Source: Tulasnella sp. 424
Lineage: Eukaryota; Basidiomycota; Agaricomycetes; Cantharellales; Tulasnellaceae
Assembly (NCBI GenBank): GCA_019633425.1
Contig: WSUB01000221.1
Span: forward strand, 1 to 57,829
Direction: 5' to 3'
DNA: 57,829 bases
Made by a program: the position numbers and the translations under genes. Positions 32,101 to 43,560 of the stretch are shown here, in pieces. Within the stretch, counting starts at the first letter, position 1; each line of letters starts with the position of its first letter. The notes beneath the pieces are model-generated. The model had not been told where the DNA came from and did not search any database. It saw nothing but the letters and a program-made list of their open reading frames with translations.

Positions 32101-34455
32101 GCTAGACTCGGTGATTACTGTCACAGGGACCAAACCCGCGACATTTATCACGAAGAAAGAAGCTACTCAATGGCGGTTGTTAGTACGGACTTTCATCGAT
32201 AGGACTATGAACCCTGAAACACTAGTAAGTCGTATCTTAACTGGCCCCAGACTAGGAGCTCAAGTGCTATCCTGTTATAGGTGAAGGTTCCGGGTGTCTT
32301 GGACCACTTGGTCAGTACGTCCGGCCAAGTCCGTGAACCCCCCTCGGCGGATGATCTCGAATTGGAGAGAGTAACATTCAGCATTCTAAGCAAAGCATTC
32401 AGGTCGGTACACTCCTCTGCCAAAGCAACGTCGCTTGCTAAAAATAATAATACAGTGCCCTAGCTACTTCCGCAACTGGCCCAGATGTAGAGTCAATGCG
32501 GCCTATCCTACAACAATATATTGATGCCGACCTTTCCTTCATCGATGACTCTGAAGGCGGGGCAACAGATAGAGGCCGAATGCGAAGCCTGTCATGTCTT
32601 CTGGACGCCTTTGTCCGCGACACGCGTTACCACGAGTATGTCAACTGATGCCCGGTCACAATCTTTTACTGATGCATCGCATGACAGAGTCGACTCCCGC
32701 GTAAAGACGCTTCTTGATGCCCTGCACCAAGAAGTGGAGCCACGGCTTACAGTGCAGCTCGACCAATTTTTGAATTCAGTGAACGAGAAAAGCGCGGAAG
32801 CTGTCACGGGGGCATGTTTAGCTGTGGACGGCTGGCGCACTTCGATCAAATTCCGACGCTGGAAGGGTGACTCCGATACTCTCCGCTCTTCGAGCGCTGC
32901 AAAACTCCTGCCAGTCCTCTCTCGAAGTTTGAGTGGATCACCAGTCGGCCAGAACCCGAATGTTGCAACATTGGGTATTGCTGTCTTTCGTCTGCTTCTT
33001 GAGGAGTTACGGGACTCAGGCGAGAGCGTAATCCAGTCCGTAATCGTTTGTTTCATGCTTATTTATGGCTTCGCCGGAGAAAACGAGGGTATGTGGCTAC
33101 TGCGCCCGATGGAAAACCCGTCTGGCTGATGACCTTCCGTGTCTTCAGACGTCTTAAAAATGCTCAAAGACAGCCTGTCTGAGTCGCTGCGCCAGTGGCC
33201 CACCGATCAATATTCAGTGGCTATGGGGTTGATATCTGACTACTATCGCCTTTCGTGCGCCGAGAAGATGCCTGTGGGCTCCATCAACTTGGGTGCTGTC
33301 TTCCGTCTGAGTGAAGTTTTGATTGTTGATTCTCCAGAAGGTATGTGACTCAACCATACCTGTCTAAACTGCGCCTGATGGGCCCTCGGCATATGATAGG
33401 CACCGGGAAATATACGCATTCACTGATTCAGCAATCCCTCTTAACTATGCTCCGATCTTCCCGATTGGGTGGTCCCACCGACGGCGATTCGTTTGAGGAC
33501 TGCATAGAGTTGACTTATGAGGCCGTGTCCTTCATAGAGCGAGTCTGCTACGAGAAGGTAGGGTAGGCGAACGTTGCGATGGGCTGTCATATGTATTAAC
33601 CATTTCATCTATTCAGTCCTCATTCCTCCGTGACATCGAAGTGGGCCAAATATTCTCAATACTTCACACTGTTCTATCCCCTCCCTCTTCTCTCCCATCC
33701 GTTGTTCAGTCTTCATCGGTACCAAGAACGCCGACGTCCTCCGCGCTCTATTCGGCAATTACCAACATACTCATAACTCTCGTCCGAAACCAGCGCGACC
33801 TCGTCAGGACACACTTCCCCGACTTCACCAAGCTCTTATGTCTTCTGCTATCGGCTTTGAAAACTGTCCACGAGGTACTGGGCCCTAGGTCCGGAGCTCT
33901 CGGCATACCACGATCGAGGCTAAGCGTCAAGTCTGTCGAGCTGGTTCAAACAGGCTTGCCTTGGTGGGTTTTAACATGCGGAAACGAGGCGAACTTCAAG
34001 CTGGATGTAAAGGACGCGAGACAACTCAATCGCTTAGTCATGAGCCTGACGACAAAGACGTTCGGGAAGGACCTACCGAGCCATCGATTAAGAGGCCTCG
34101 AACGACCAAACAAAGTGGACTCTCTCGCATCATGTGAGCACATATCTTATACTGATATGTGAGAAACGGTAACCTGATGGTAATTCCCCCGTTAGCATTC
34201 TCGAACTACGCTACCTTCGTCCTCATTGCCTACATTCGGACCGTTACTGATTCCTACCATCTCCGGTCCGGAGGGCTCACAACGTTGAATAAATCGGTCC
34301 GAAGAGAGCTGGAAGAAGGCATCTCGGAGCTCTGTGGTATGATCGGAGATAATAGGAGAGACTGGGTTTACCAGTCGTTGACCTCTGATGGGCGGAGTCT
34401 ATTCAAGAGCGTCTGGGCGAGATATGAGAAACACCGCTATACAGGAACCGGATGA
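29115..34455 (+). CDS. URB2: Urb2/Npa2-type ribosome biogenesis protein, multi-exon
   Basis: Nucleolar factor needed for early 60S (pre-27S) ribosome assembly. It starts MDPRRSSEAFIKALK at 29115 and ends with YTGTG at 34455; many short introns, estimated 1,450-1,550 residues, mostly alpha-helical. The C-terminal Urb2 domain is the diagnostic part: NILITLVRNQRDLVRTHFPD, DARQLNRLVMSLTTKTF, then after a clean intron (34132-34194) a block starting FSNYATFVLIAYIRTV, and the terminal SDGRSLFKSVWARYEK, equivalent to the LD-GR-hydrophobic ending of the family. The N-terminal two thirds are poorly conserved, as is usual for this family. The junction of exons 1 and 2 near 29,297 is uncertain: the phase-consistent intron would be only about 35 nt. 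Exon edges elsewhere were not all resolved. Confidence 0.7.
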
Positions 34456-35192
34456 ATGACTTATGTTGGTGCAACTTCTCTTTTTTCCCTTAATGTATCA
34501 AGTAGTTGTTCCGAGTTAAATGTAACGCTCGAATAAACCATCTGTTGAAAGACCGATCACGTGGTACCAGACAGGACCGTTGTTTTCAACGAACGCAAAC
34601 CAACACAGATAGCTGGATCCTTGCACACTTGGAAGATGCAACGATCCCAAGCACTTTCAATCCTTTTCTCTCCAAGTCGCTACTAATCATACGTAGTAAA
34701 TCACGCCGTGGGTCCCTCACTTCGGGTCACACATAGCGAAACCCATCAGAGAAACAAAGAAGAAATGCACCACCCCGTGCATATCCCTTTGCCCGGGAAG
34801 AATGCGCACCGGGTGGGGCCATTTTCTCTCCTTTTTTTCCTGTCGCCCTGCTTCCTTATACTTTGACGGCGACTAGGCCACCGGCCATATGCATTGGGGG
34901 GTAGGACTATCTCCCCCTCAGTCAAAGGGTCCCCCGACGTGTTTGGGGGGTTTGTTTGTCTCATCGAACGTTGACCAAGCCCAAGTATATATATTTCAGA
35001 CTATCCTTTTCGGTAGTGACGGGGGTCCTGTGTCATCCCGGTCTTCTAGCGCCGAAAGACTTTCGGACAATCCCGTTGTCCACCACCTCGAACCACACAT
35101 AACTCCTCAGCCCCTTCTACTTCTAACAAGCGTCAGATTCCCATACTCATCCATTCTCCGTAAATCGAACCCTCGATTTCAAGCTACATACC
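34456..35192. other. Spacer with promoter of the kinase-TPR gene
   Basis: No gene seen. A TATA-like run (AAGTATATATATTTC, about 34983-34997) lies about 200 bp before the kinase-TPR start. A GC-rich patch with GGGGGGT runs near 34,900-34,950. Short open frames here lack any coding signature. Confidence 0.4.
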
Positions 35193-37430
35193 ATGTCAGA
35201 CCTCGTGTCGAAGCTGCTTGAACCCTTTCGCCATCTACGATTGAGGATTCCCGGCTTGGGACCGCACACCCGTGATGGTAAGAATAATGAACGAGTCGCC
35301 TACAAGAATTCACCGAAAGCCTCCTCGAGGGGATTAAACGACAAAACAGAACCTAATTGGATCTCTTTGGTGAGCCCTTTCACTGGGTGGCGGCTCACGC
35401 ACACACTTGACGAGAGTATGTCACAGCGAAAATATCTCGACCGTTTGTCACGATTACGGATCCACTCTAGCGCTCTCGAATTCGTCTCAGTGAAGCCTCA
35501 TGGGAGTGGTGGTAAAGCCGAAGTGGTCCAGGCGATATTGGATCGGGGAGTTCGGAGCGACAAACTACCAGTCGCAGTGAAGCAGCTCCGGACTCATGCC
35601 GACATGAACAAACGAAAGTTCTGCAATGTAAGAGCTATACTGTCTGCAGTCCACTGCTTAGCACTTATGTACACTACTTACCAGGAATTCGTCCATGAAG
35701 TGGACATAATGGCTGGATTGTCGCACGAGAACATCGTCCAATTGATCGGGTTCGTCGAAGACCTCGAAACCGGGAAAGCCTGGATAGTTTTGTCCTGGGA
35801 ACCGAATGGGAATGTTAGCGAGTTCCTTGCAACAGGAAAGTGGGAAGTTCCCGAACGCCTTTCTCTGGTAAGCGACGATTTGAGACGGAACAAGGATACT
35901 ACGACAAGTCAATATCATTTGCATTCCAGATCCAGGATATAGTTGCCGGTGTCCAATACCTTCATACACGTCAACCCCCGATCTGTCACGGAGATCTCAA
36001 GTCGGTGGGTAGGTTGTTTGCATTCGTTTAGACTGCGCATCTCACCTTGGCGCCCTTAGTTCAATATTCTCGTTAGCTTGTCCTACCACGCAGTCATTAC
36101 CGATTTTGGCTCGGCCCGGGCCCTTAACGACTCGGAACCAGTCGATACAGCCGTAATCGAAACCCGCGCTAGACAGGCGGAGGATTTCATCACGGACGAC
36201 GAATGCCCTCAAATCCAAGTCCGCGCTGCCGGGAATCAGTTGACCTTGACAGGGCCTGCTTGGTCTCTCCGCTGGGCACCTCCTGAAGTCGTAAATGGGG
36301 ATCGCCCAGGTTTGCCGAGTGATATCTGGGCAACGGGTTGGGTCTGCTGGGAGGTAAACTACTTGAGAGGATGTGGCTTTCTCACCGTGATCATTTACCT
36401 TTGTCCGCCCATTCTTTTGCAGGTCATGACGAATCAAGTTCCGTTTCCGGACCTGAATTCAGCAGGTGCTATTACATTGAGGGTGGTTCAAGGAGATGTT
36501 CCTTCTGCTCGTGAAGATGCCCAGCTGTCTCAGATCATCCGTCTCTGTAGTCTAATGACGGATTGTTGGACGTTTGATCCAAAGAAAAGGCCTAGTATTG
36601 CTCAGTGCTGGAATGACGTCAAGTGGATGGTAAGTATCGCATCGATTTCAGTCCGAAACCTTCTAACCCAGGCCCTCTCTCAGCCGTCAATACCACCATC
36701 AGGTGGATTCTCTTCAGACTCCAAAGTACTATCCAGCAAGCTCTTGTTGGGCATGGGTTGGATTCATTACTGGGAGGGTGGCTATGAACAGGCCGCCTCA
36801 CTGCTCGAGCAAGGACTGGATACTGCCAGTGATGAGAATAATCAAAAAGCAAGAGCAGATATCATGTACGCGTTGGGACACGTCTACAGTGCACAGAATA
36901 GATACAAGGAGGCTGAAGAGTCCTACACGCAAGCACAAGATATCTACGGATGCTTGGGCAGTGATCAAGGCCAAGCGAACATGCTAAAAGCGAGGGGACA
37001 TGTCTACTTCTCTCAGTGCAGATATATCGAGGCAGAAAGGTCATACGTCCTAGCGCAAGAACTGTACGGCCGCATCGGTCATGACCAAGGTCAAGCGAAC
37101 TCGCTAACTGCACTTGGGGACGTCTACCGTGCCCGACTCAAATATCTCGAGGCCGAGGAGTCTTATACCCGAGCGCAAGAGATATACGACCGCATCGGTA
37201 GTGATCAAGGTCGAGCAAATACACTAATAGGGATGGGTCACGCCTACATGAATCAATCCAAATACGACAAGGCCGAAAAGTCGTACACCCAAGCACAGAA
37301 GATCTACGACCGCATCGGTGATGGCCAAGGCCAAGCGAGCACGCTAATAGGTCTGGCACGTCTTTACCGGAAGCGAAGACCCAGCACCATAACGACGGGT
37401 ATGTCATGCTCAGATTGGCAATTCGAGTAA
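35193..37430 (+). CDS. Protein kinase with C-terminal TPR repeats
   Basis: Six exons: 35193-35627, 35685-35867, 35930-36004, 36060-36353, 36423-36629 and 36684-37430, all in phase (646 residues). The kinase domain spans about 85-400. The ATP lysine is in VAVKQLR (about 129), helix C follows in FVHEVDIMAGLSHENIV, the catalytic loop is HGDLKSFNILV (HGD instead of HRD), the metal motif is TDFGSA, and the substrate lobe has WAPPE and SDIWATG. It is therefore probably active. Residues about 415-620 hold five tandem 40-residue TPR units of the form EAEESYTQAQxIY, with repeats still very alike at DNA level. The frame ends shortly after the start of another unit (LARLYRKRR) with an unrelated tail, suggesting truncation. 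Kinase-TPR fusions form large families in some Agaricomycetes; targets are unknown. Confidence 0.8.
36870..37370 (+). repeat. 120-bp tandem TPR-coding repeats
   Basis: About four full units and part of a fifth, 120 bp each, encode the TPR motifs of the kinase gene. Shared steps such as GATCAAGGCCAAGCGAAC and GAGGC(T/C)GA(A/G)GAGTC(C/T)TA recur every 120 bp. Such repeats readily expand and contract by slippage or unequal exchange. Confidence 0.75.
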
Positions 37431-38625
37431 TAATAAGGCAGTCGGAGTGTCAAACCCTGCCTAACAGGAACAAGGCCCACCGGGCATTTCATCTGTTAAC
37501 GTTATATCAGTAGCCTCTATCACCCTGTCCAAAATTTTGTACACCTGGCGCCTAGGTATAATGATATCATGAGGCTGTGGTTTGCGATGCGTCTGTCGAG
37601 GCTGGGGAGACTTTTACGTTAGCGTGGGCGTTCTTGCACTTGATGTGGATTTTAGTTGGTTTCTGGTAGAAAGCTATGGAAAGAGAGCCATATGCTTAGA
37701 TTAGCGGCCAAGGAGAGGTAGATTAAGACTTGCGTTAGCTCGCCTCGATATCATAAGAGCAAGACCTATCCACAGCCCCACCCTCTGTTTCTAACGTTAG
37801 CATCCCTTCTAAAAATATCACATGTGGTGAATGAGAATATAGAACGTTTGTGGTAGAGGTTCCTGCTGAGATATTTGCCGTTCGCACAAAATACGTCCCG
37901 CTGTCTCTGACATTCTCGGTCGCTTCAATCTACCCATTATTGGCGCCCTTATCAACCAATGTATATCCCTTCAGTCCCCATACGCGAACTGGAGTGGCGA
38001 AAGGATGGATCCCCGCATTGTTACCGAAGCACGAAGTTTCGAAGGCTCGAAGACCGCGGTACGGCCGGCTCCAAGCCACCCGAACACTTGAAGCCCCCAT
38101 CTAATATTAAGGATTGAATAGGGGCCAAAACCCACCTCTTCATACTCGAGCGAAGAAAACATCATTTGAGATCTACTTTGATAGCCATCTTTTGGCTCTG
38201 ACTACGTCCCAGCCACCGTCGTCTGCGACGGTCGATATGTGGAGGTTCGAAGCCTCCATTTACTATCAGATACTCTAATAGGAGCCGGGTGTAAATGAAG
38301 GCGCTTGTATCGCCATTTGGGGTGTAGAAAGCGTTCGACCCGGGCATCTTGTTCGGCCGTATTCGGAGAGTCTCCTGTGAAAGCGCCAAATCTGAAGCCC
38401 ATCTCCGACACTGAGCTTTGCAGGTTGAAAGGGTATCTTATTGTCAAAGCTCATCTATTGTGCGTACTGCTAAATTCACTGCGGTTTGGTATTGAGTTTG
38501 ATTGCCAGCTCTCCTTCCGGACCACATCATCGTCCACAATGCGAGGCTCGAGTTCGATGGTACTCTTCTTGTAACGACACTGGCGCCTTTTGTACAAGGA
38601 TTCTCAAACCGGCACATGATTTACT
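37431..38625. other. Left border of the second array
   Basis: Positions 37431-37980 show no gene and no match to the array. Positions 37990-38090 resemble the 5' exon of the SDR gene (minus strand). From about 38,310 the sequence matches the distal upstream regions of B2, B3 and B6, including GAAAGCG(T)TCGACC and CTCCGACACT steps. Hence the second array begins near 37.98 kb. Confidence 0.5.
37985..38090 (-). pseudogene. SDR 5'-exon fragment upstream of B1
   Basis: About 100 bp align with the first exon of the NAD(P)-binding gene (41975-42233), for example AAAGGATGGATCCCCGCATTG against AAAGGCTGGATCTCCGCATC on the + strand, continuing through the region that encodes the start of the Rossmann fold. 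Indels destroy the frame. Similar remnants lie at 43.3, 48.6 and 54.3 kb. Confidence 0.5.
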
Positions 38626-39019
38626 CGAATCTCCTATTCGGAGCGCCCGGGCGCAATTCAAGGAAACCCAAAAGCCGTCTCCGAGAGGATGATCATTCCG
38701 ACCAGCAATGCAAGCTGAATCCTCTATCATTGAATCGGCCCTCCTTGGTATTCTTGATTCACTTGGCTCGACTGGTATTCGGAACGCCCATCCGGAACTT
38801 CGGTTTTGGCGCCTATCGTTCGAACAGTATAAAGGGCACACATTTCGCGGTCTACATCTCCAACAATCTCCAAAGCCAAGTCTCATACTCTCTCCTACTC
38901 CAGTTTCCTGGGTTTACTACCTCATATAGTGATCTTCTAAGCTGCTGATTTAAGGTATGGGATCCACAACCGGTTGCAACCACGCGATCCAAGAAGCTGA
39001 CACGTCTGGTCCCTGTTAG
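38626..39019 (+). promoter_or_regulatory. B1 promoter: palindromic element, TATA box, 5' UTR intron
   Basis: Distal composite element at 38626-38654: the inverted repeat CGAAT-CTCCT-ATTCG followed directly by the perfect 12-bp palindrome GCGCCCGGGCGC (38643-38654). A TATA box TATAAAGG lies at 38828-38835. A 5' UTR intron at 38955-39019 (GTATGG..TTAG) ends exactly at the start codon. The same order recurs in B2 and B6, and with one central mismatch in B3 and B4. Confidence 0.6.
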
Positions 39020-39642
39020 ATGATCGTTACTGTCAGAAATGATACTCCATTGTACGAATTTATTTCTTCCATCCTACACATGCACTCCAGGGTTTACAGC
39101 TTTGTGATTCTTCAGCCCAATCGTTTTGGACAGCACGTTGTTCCATCCTGGGAAATATGTGACGGAACCCGTTACACCCATCTTGCCTGAGCAATCAACC
39201 ACCTATGAATTAGGGTCCAGCAACATCGGAGGTGGTATTAATGGGGGGAACGCATGGATAGTCGAGCTTGATAACGTACGTTGCATTAGGTTTGATCTTG
39301 GCATTTGGAAGACGTGGCTCTGAGTACCTCACTTCCCTACCTTAGGGTGTCACATGGAGCTTTGCTACGGTGAGTAACGCACTACCTCAGAATAGATCAA
39401 CTCTGATATTTTTGCATTAGGGATGGATTGCAACAGTGTTCCCGGGACCAAATAAAGCCGGGGTTGCTGAGTCGAGCGACCCCCAAGCCGGAAACAGCGC
39501 CGCCACGCCCGAAGGAAACTCGATCATCTCCACTGACACCTTCCAAGACAAGGATGGACAGGACATCAAGCTTACCGCATCAGCTACTCCCAACATGGAG
39601 TTTGAGACCCTCTTTGTCGTCGGAACCGCCACCCCTAATTAA
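39020..39642 (+). CDS. B-family small protein, copy 1 (B1)
   Basis: Four coding exons: 39020-39051, 39116-39275, 39346-39369 and 39421-39642 (145 residues). No signal peptide or membrane segment. Family hallmarks: an N-terminal strand-like TVRN(N/D)T start, PGKY(V/A)T followed by TPI, a GGNAW motif in the middle, TWSFATGW around the exon 3-4 junction, then AGVAESS and a C-terminal ASATPN-type strand. The pattern suggests an all-beta fold. It loosely resembles the ET79/aegerolysin-type beta-sandwich proteins in length and in the NNT..PG..GG layout, but I cannot confirm this; treat the family as unknown. All splice sites are canonical and B1 looks intact. Confidence 0.7.
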
Positions 39643-41372
39643 GCCGGTTTTCGGAGCCGGAGACAGGAAAGCGATGACCATATTTGTTCGGGTTTCTGCC
39701 ATCGGCATCTAATAGTTTAACGTGGCCATCCGTACGATACTACCTTTGGCTCTAAATCCAAATTGTGATAGATACGAGCGTTGCGGCGTTTCCTCGTGCC
39801 GATGCGACATGGACAACGGGCAGACATATGGGTCGTTCGAGCGAGGAAACATCACGACACTTGACTAAATTATTAACTATAGAGGCACGTACGGTTGTTC
39901 CTACATAGTGTAGGAAAGCCTGATGAGATGCCGTTTTCATCCCCGTCCAAACGTCAAGAAACGATTCCAATCCGACACCACAGTACTTGAATCGATTTGA
40001 CTTTAGGTTCCCTATTGGTTACTGGGCTATCATTATTTCATTTGGGAGATAGGTCGCATCGCGGGCTCACGACCTCCCAGTCAAAGCGAAACTGCTGAAA
40101 AGGGAAAGAACGCCGCACGGGGATGTGAGTTTGTAACAATAGATCGCGAACCACACTCCTCGGCAACTGGCCTGAGTCACTTGGCACTTCCGCTATCGCC
40201 AACATTCCAACCAAATCCGACACATTCGGACCTGGAACTATGGACCACATAGAGGAATCCGGTCAATTTTCCATCGTTCTGGGCTTCTTGAAGGCCATTC
40301 CGAGTCGGATGGAACACTCATGTCGTGAATTCAATGCGGGGTGCGAACCGCGGTCCGGCTGATTTTACTGTTCCATCGGTCAAGCGAGCGAGCTTTGGGT
40401 CTCGGACACGTCTCTCAGAACCGAGCCCACAGTAAGTACCTAGCAACGACCCGGTTGCGTGCCGTGCCGAAATGTCTTCCTATGAACAAAGCTCACATGA
40501 AATAGCGCTCACAACTTGAACATCTGGCAGTGTCACTGTATTGTGTTGTCCTATCTTTGGTATGCCCCTAAATTTGGCAAGATTGGCAGCCCAGAGAACC
40601 TCAGGGAAGGAGGGTCGAGAGATGTGATGAAGAAGTTGTCGAGAGTCAGAAGAGGGGAAAGGAAATGAAGAAACGGCGGCATGAGCCGGCAGCTCGGTTC
40701 ATTGGGCGCATCGCGCACGAGATTTTCCCCTCCCTCTGCATTGTGGCCCAGTAGGCAGCATTAGCATGTATTAGAGTAGAGTATTCCAATAGATTCTAGC
40801 CAAAATGCATTACGATATCCAACAAAGCTCGAAAATCTTCCCCCCGGGAAGTGAGAGAAACCCCACCCTCGAGTTACACTCCCCTTCCTCTTGCACCTCG
40901 CCGCTACATACCTATGTCTGCTCTGATCAATTAACGTGCTCCGATCTTTCTGAGCTGTAGATCCCCCGGGGTGCACGGCTAGATCTATCCTCGGGTTAGC
41001 CTCCCAGTTGCCCAATGCCCCAGCCCCTTCTGATACTGACCCTTCACACCGGGATCCTAGGGCAGACGCCACCGCCCTGGAAATTCTTCCCCACCTTTCT
41101 CTTACCCCGGTGTCTCTCAGAAATGGCACGGACCTCCCCTGGGTTGAGAGCCCCGGTAAGTCGGAGGTCCTTGGGGGAGGTCGTCCAGTCCGGCTCGTTT
41201 CTGCTATATATGTCTCATAGTTTAGCATAGCTAAGCTAACGATACTACACCGGGTACTGAATATAAAATCGCGACAGATCCGAGTGTTGGGGCGTTTCTA
41301 ACACTAGTAATATCACGACAACCGTAAGCGATGCATCAAGGAAGATATTACATGGTCCTGATCTGTAGCCCG
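39643..41372. other. B1 3' flank, C module 1 and unassigned sequence
   Basis: Positions 39650-39950 are the B-type 3' flank, shared by all B genes, with an ACGAGCGTTGCGGCGTTTCC step. Positions 39990-40440 are C module 1. Positions 40450-41235 match nothing else in the window; they contain a purine-rich run and open frames on both strands without recognisable products. Positions 41240-41300 are again a short piece of B-type 3' flank, so the 40.45-41.24 kb segment may have been inserted. Confidence 0.4.
39990..40440 (+). other. C module, copy 1
   Basis: Recurring coding-like module (see copies at 42.6, 45.8, 53.6 and 57.3 kb). The 3' part reads NIPTKSDTFGPG, then a frame disturbance within GFLKAIPSRMEH where other copies have VLEGHSDGT, and again SVK near the end. 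This copy is therefore disrupted by a small insertion (about 5 nt near 40,300). Confidence 0.35.
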
Positions 41373-42233
41373 TTAGTAGCCAATTGCGACACCCTTGCCA
41401 TCCCACTTCTCCCAATTCTGCAAGAGATCGTTGACGATGAAGTGAGCCACATCCTTTCGGCTAATACTGTACAATCCCGGAGGATTCTCTCCTGTTTTGT
41501 ACTTGCCCTTCTCCACTCCATCCGTAAGCATTGCTGGCCTGACGATCACGGCCGACTTGAGCCATCCCTCTGAGCCTCCTAGTCTCTCCTTCCACCCTTC
41601 AGCCAAGATTGTAGGTTTGGGGTCTTTATCCTTCCATTCCCAGCCCGCGGACCACTGGATCACTCTCTCCATTCCGAGCTTATCTGCATGAGGTGCGGCG
41701 AGCATGGCGAATATTGGTTTAAAGAGGAAAGGGAGTTTGGCATGGGACTCTGCGGTGACTCCGACGGACGTGATTGCAACGAGACGAGGCTGTTGTTGCG
41801 CAGGATCGCGAGGAAGGACGGAGAGAACGTTCACGATCGAGACGGCGCAGAGGTTGATTGGGTCAATCACCCAACCCTTGGTCAAAGAAAACTTTGGAAA
41901 AGAGCCTGTATGCAAAGGCATATGTAAATTCGACCTCGTTCTGCGGAGACTCGGATGAGGCGGAAGAGGCTTACCAACGCTGAATAAAACGACGTCTACC
42001 GCTTCACCGTCCGCGTTTGCTTCGGTCCACGCGCTGCAGACGTCTTCCTCCACCATTGCATCTCCCTTGACTAGCTTGGCTTCCCCAGATGTGACAAAAG
42101 GCTGGATCTCCGCATCGTTGTCGAAGCATGACGGATTCCGGAGCTGGAAGACGATGGTATGCCCCGCTTTAAGCAAGCTAAGAGACGAGTAGTAGCCGAT
42201 GTTGCGAGATGCGCCGACTGCAAAGACTTTCAT
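41373..42233 (-). CDS. NAD(P)-binding atypical SDR protein, intact copy
   Basis: Two exons, 41975-42233 and 41373-41905 (intron 69 nt), give 263 residues. It starts MKVFAVGASRNIGYYSS; GASRNIG is the glycine-rich dinucleotide loop of a Rossmann fold. VDVVLFSVG, the FSLTKGWVIDP segment after the intron, an ITSVGVT strand and PHADKLGMERV follow, as in extended or NmrA-like SDR proteins common in mushrooms. The catalytic YxxxK of classical SDRs is not evident, so a redox-sensor or atypical reductase role is as likely as a dehydrogenase. It has a normal stop and lies inside the B array in opposite orientation, the only intact member among several 5' fragments. Confidence 0.75.
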   Translation of the reverse strand: MKVFAVGASRNIGYYSSLSLLKAGHTIVFQLRNPSCFDNDAEIQPFVTSGEAKLVKGDAMVEEDVCSAWTEANADGEAVDVVLFSVGKPLPPHPSLRRTRSNLHMPLHTGSFPKFSLTKGWVIDPINLCAVSIVNVLSVLPRDPAQQQPRLVAITSVGVTAESHAKLPFLFKPIFAMLAAPHADKLGMERVIQWSAGWEWKDKDPKPTILAEGWKERLGGSEGWLKSAVIVRPAMLTDGVEKGKYKTGENPPGLYSISRKDVAHFIVNDLLQNWEKWDGKGVAIGY

Positions 42234-42599
42234 ATTCGTGGCAAAGGGCTAGTGTTGTCGATCCCAAGTCTTGCATTGTTCTATAAATACCCAGATGTTC
42301 GGTGCCAAGCCACAGAAGTGCGATGTGCCGAAAGACGGCATCCCAATCCCGAGGCTGTGACGCCAAGCCAAGCCAAGCCACTCACTTGATCGTTAGCGTT
42401 GATGGAGGCTGGAGCCGAGAAATGAGCTCATGCCAAGCTCAGGTAGGGTGGAGCGGACCTTCTTTTGTGGTGGGCGAGCCTGAATCCCCCTTCGGTATTC
42501 GAGTTGGCAACTAGCAGAGGGCGTGGCAAAGACGTCTTCAAACAACGTATAGAAGCCATCGGTCCACTTTAGATACACATACTAGCAGTCAATCGGAAT

Positions 42600-43265
42600 A
42601 TTTATTACTCGCCAAGTGGAGTTGGCTCCACTTGGTCCACTTCGGTCCCGACACTTACCTCCATCCCCCCAAGCTTGCCGATGCAGATGGACTGGCCTGC
42701 GTGTCCATTCTTTACGTGTTGTGCCGGCCGCTTTAGAGTCTGAACGCCTTCTGCGATACCCAGAGATTGGGAACCTCAAAGGCGATGATCGTTGGACTGA
42801 ATTACTTGCATCAATTTGGCTGTCGGCTCCGCCTTGATTACTGGGCTACCATTATTTTCACTTTGAGAATAGATCGCATCGGATGGATCATTACCAAGTC
42901 AAGACGAACCCGGTACCTCTGAAAAGGGAAAGAACGCCGCACGGGGACGTAATTACGTAAGACTGTAAATATAGATCGCAGCCCCCTCGGCAACCGGCTT
43001 GAGTCCCGCTTGACACTCACGCGAACTGTCAACATTCCAACCAAGTCCTATGCAATTGGAGCTAGAGTTATAGTCTACATCAATAAATGCGGTCGATTTG
43101 CTATCGTTTTAGGCGCTCTTGAAGGCCATTCGGATGGTAAACTCATGGCCGCGGATTCATCGTGGGGTGTGAACCGTGGTCCGGCTGATTTTAGTGCACC
43201 CTCGGTCAAGTAAACGCGCTTTTAGGTCTCTGATACCTCTATCAAAGTCAAAGCTACAGTACCTA
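42600..43265 (+). other. C module, copy 2 (best open reading)
   Basis: The first part reads LRVHSLRVVPAALESE and LLRYPEIGNLKGDD. The last part is an open frame ending at 43213 that reads TVNIPTKSYAIGARVIVYI, then GHSDGKLMAADSSWGVN and GPADFSAPSVK before a stop. The reading SVK and the GHSDG and RYPEIG motifs are shared with copies 3-5, with substitutions but few frame breaks, which suggests a former or present gene of unknown family. Splice sites linking the parts could not be settled. Confidence 0.35.
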
Positions 43266-43324
43266 GCAAGTTGTGCTTCGTGTTGAAATGTCTTCCTATT
43301 AGTGAAGCCTGACGTAAAATGGCC

Positions 43325-43560
43325 GCAGTCTCTACCGCCTGTGTGTTTGCTTCGACCCACGTTTGTGAACGCCTTTCTCCACCGGAGCATCTCCTCCCAA
43401 TAGCTTAGCATAAACCGATATGACGAAGGCCTGGATCTCTGCAGCATTACCGAAGCGCGAAGGAGTTTGGCCCGGGAGCTGAGCCTGAGATGCCGCCGGA
43501 CGCTTGGCTTCGAAGCCCCCATTACTATCAAATACTTTCAATAGGATTCAGGTTTCAATC
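43325..43560 (-). pseudogene. SDR 5'-exon fragment upstream of B2
   Basis: The minus-strand reading MKVFDSNGG, then NAAEIQAFVIS and AKLLGGDAPVEKGV, parallels the intact SDR exon 1 (MKVFAVGAS, NDAEIQPFVTS, AKLVKGDAMVEEDV). The glycine-rich loop is lost and exon 2 is absent. It sits divergently upstream of B2, as expected if an SDR-B pair was the original unit. Confidence 0.65.

Noticed and set aside
40761..41228. A 155-codon minus-strand open frame in the non-array segment upstream of the SDR gene
   Set aside because: Composition and motifs give no coding signal, and several overlapping frames are open on both strands because the segment is GC-rich.
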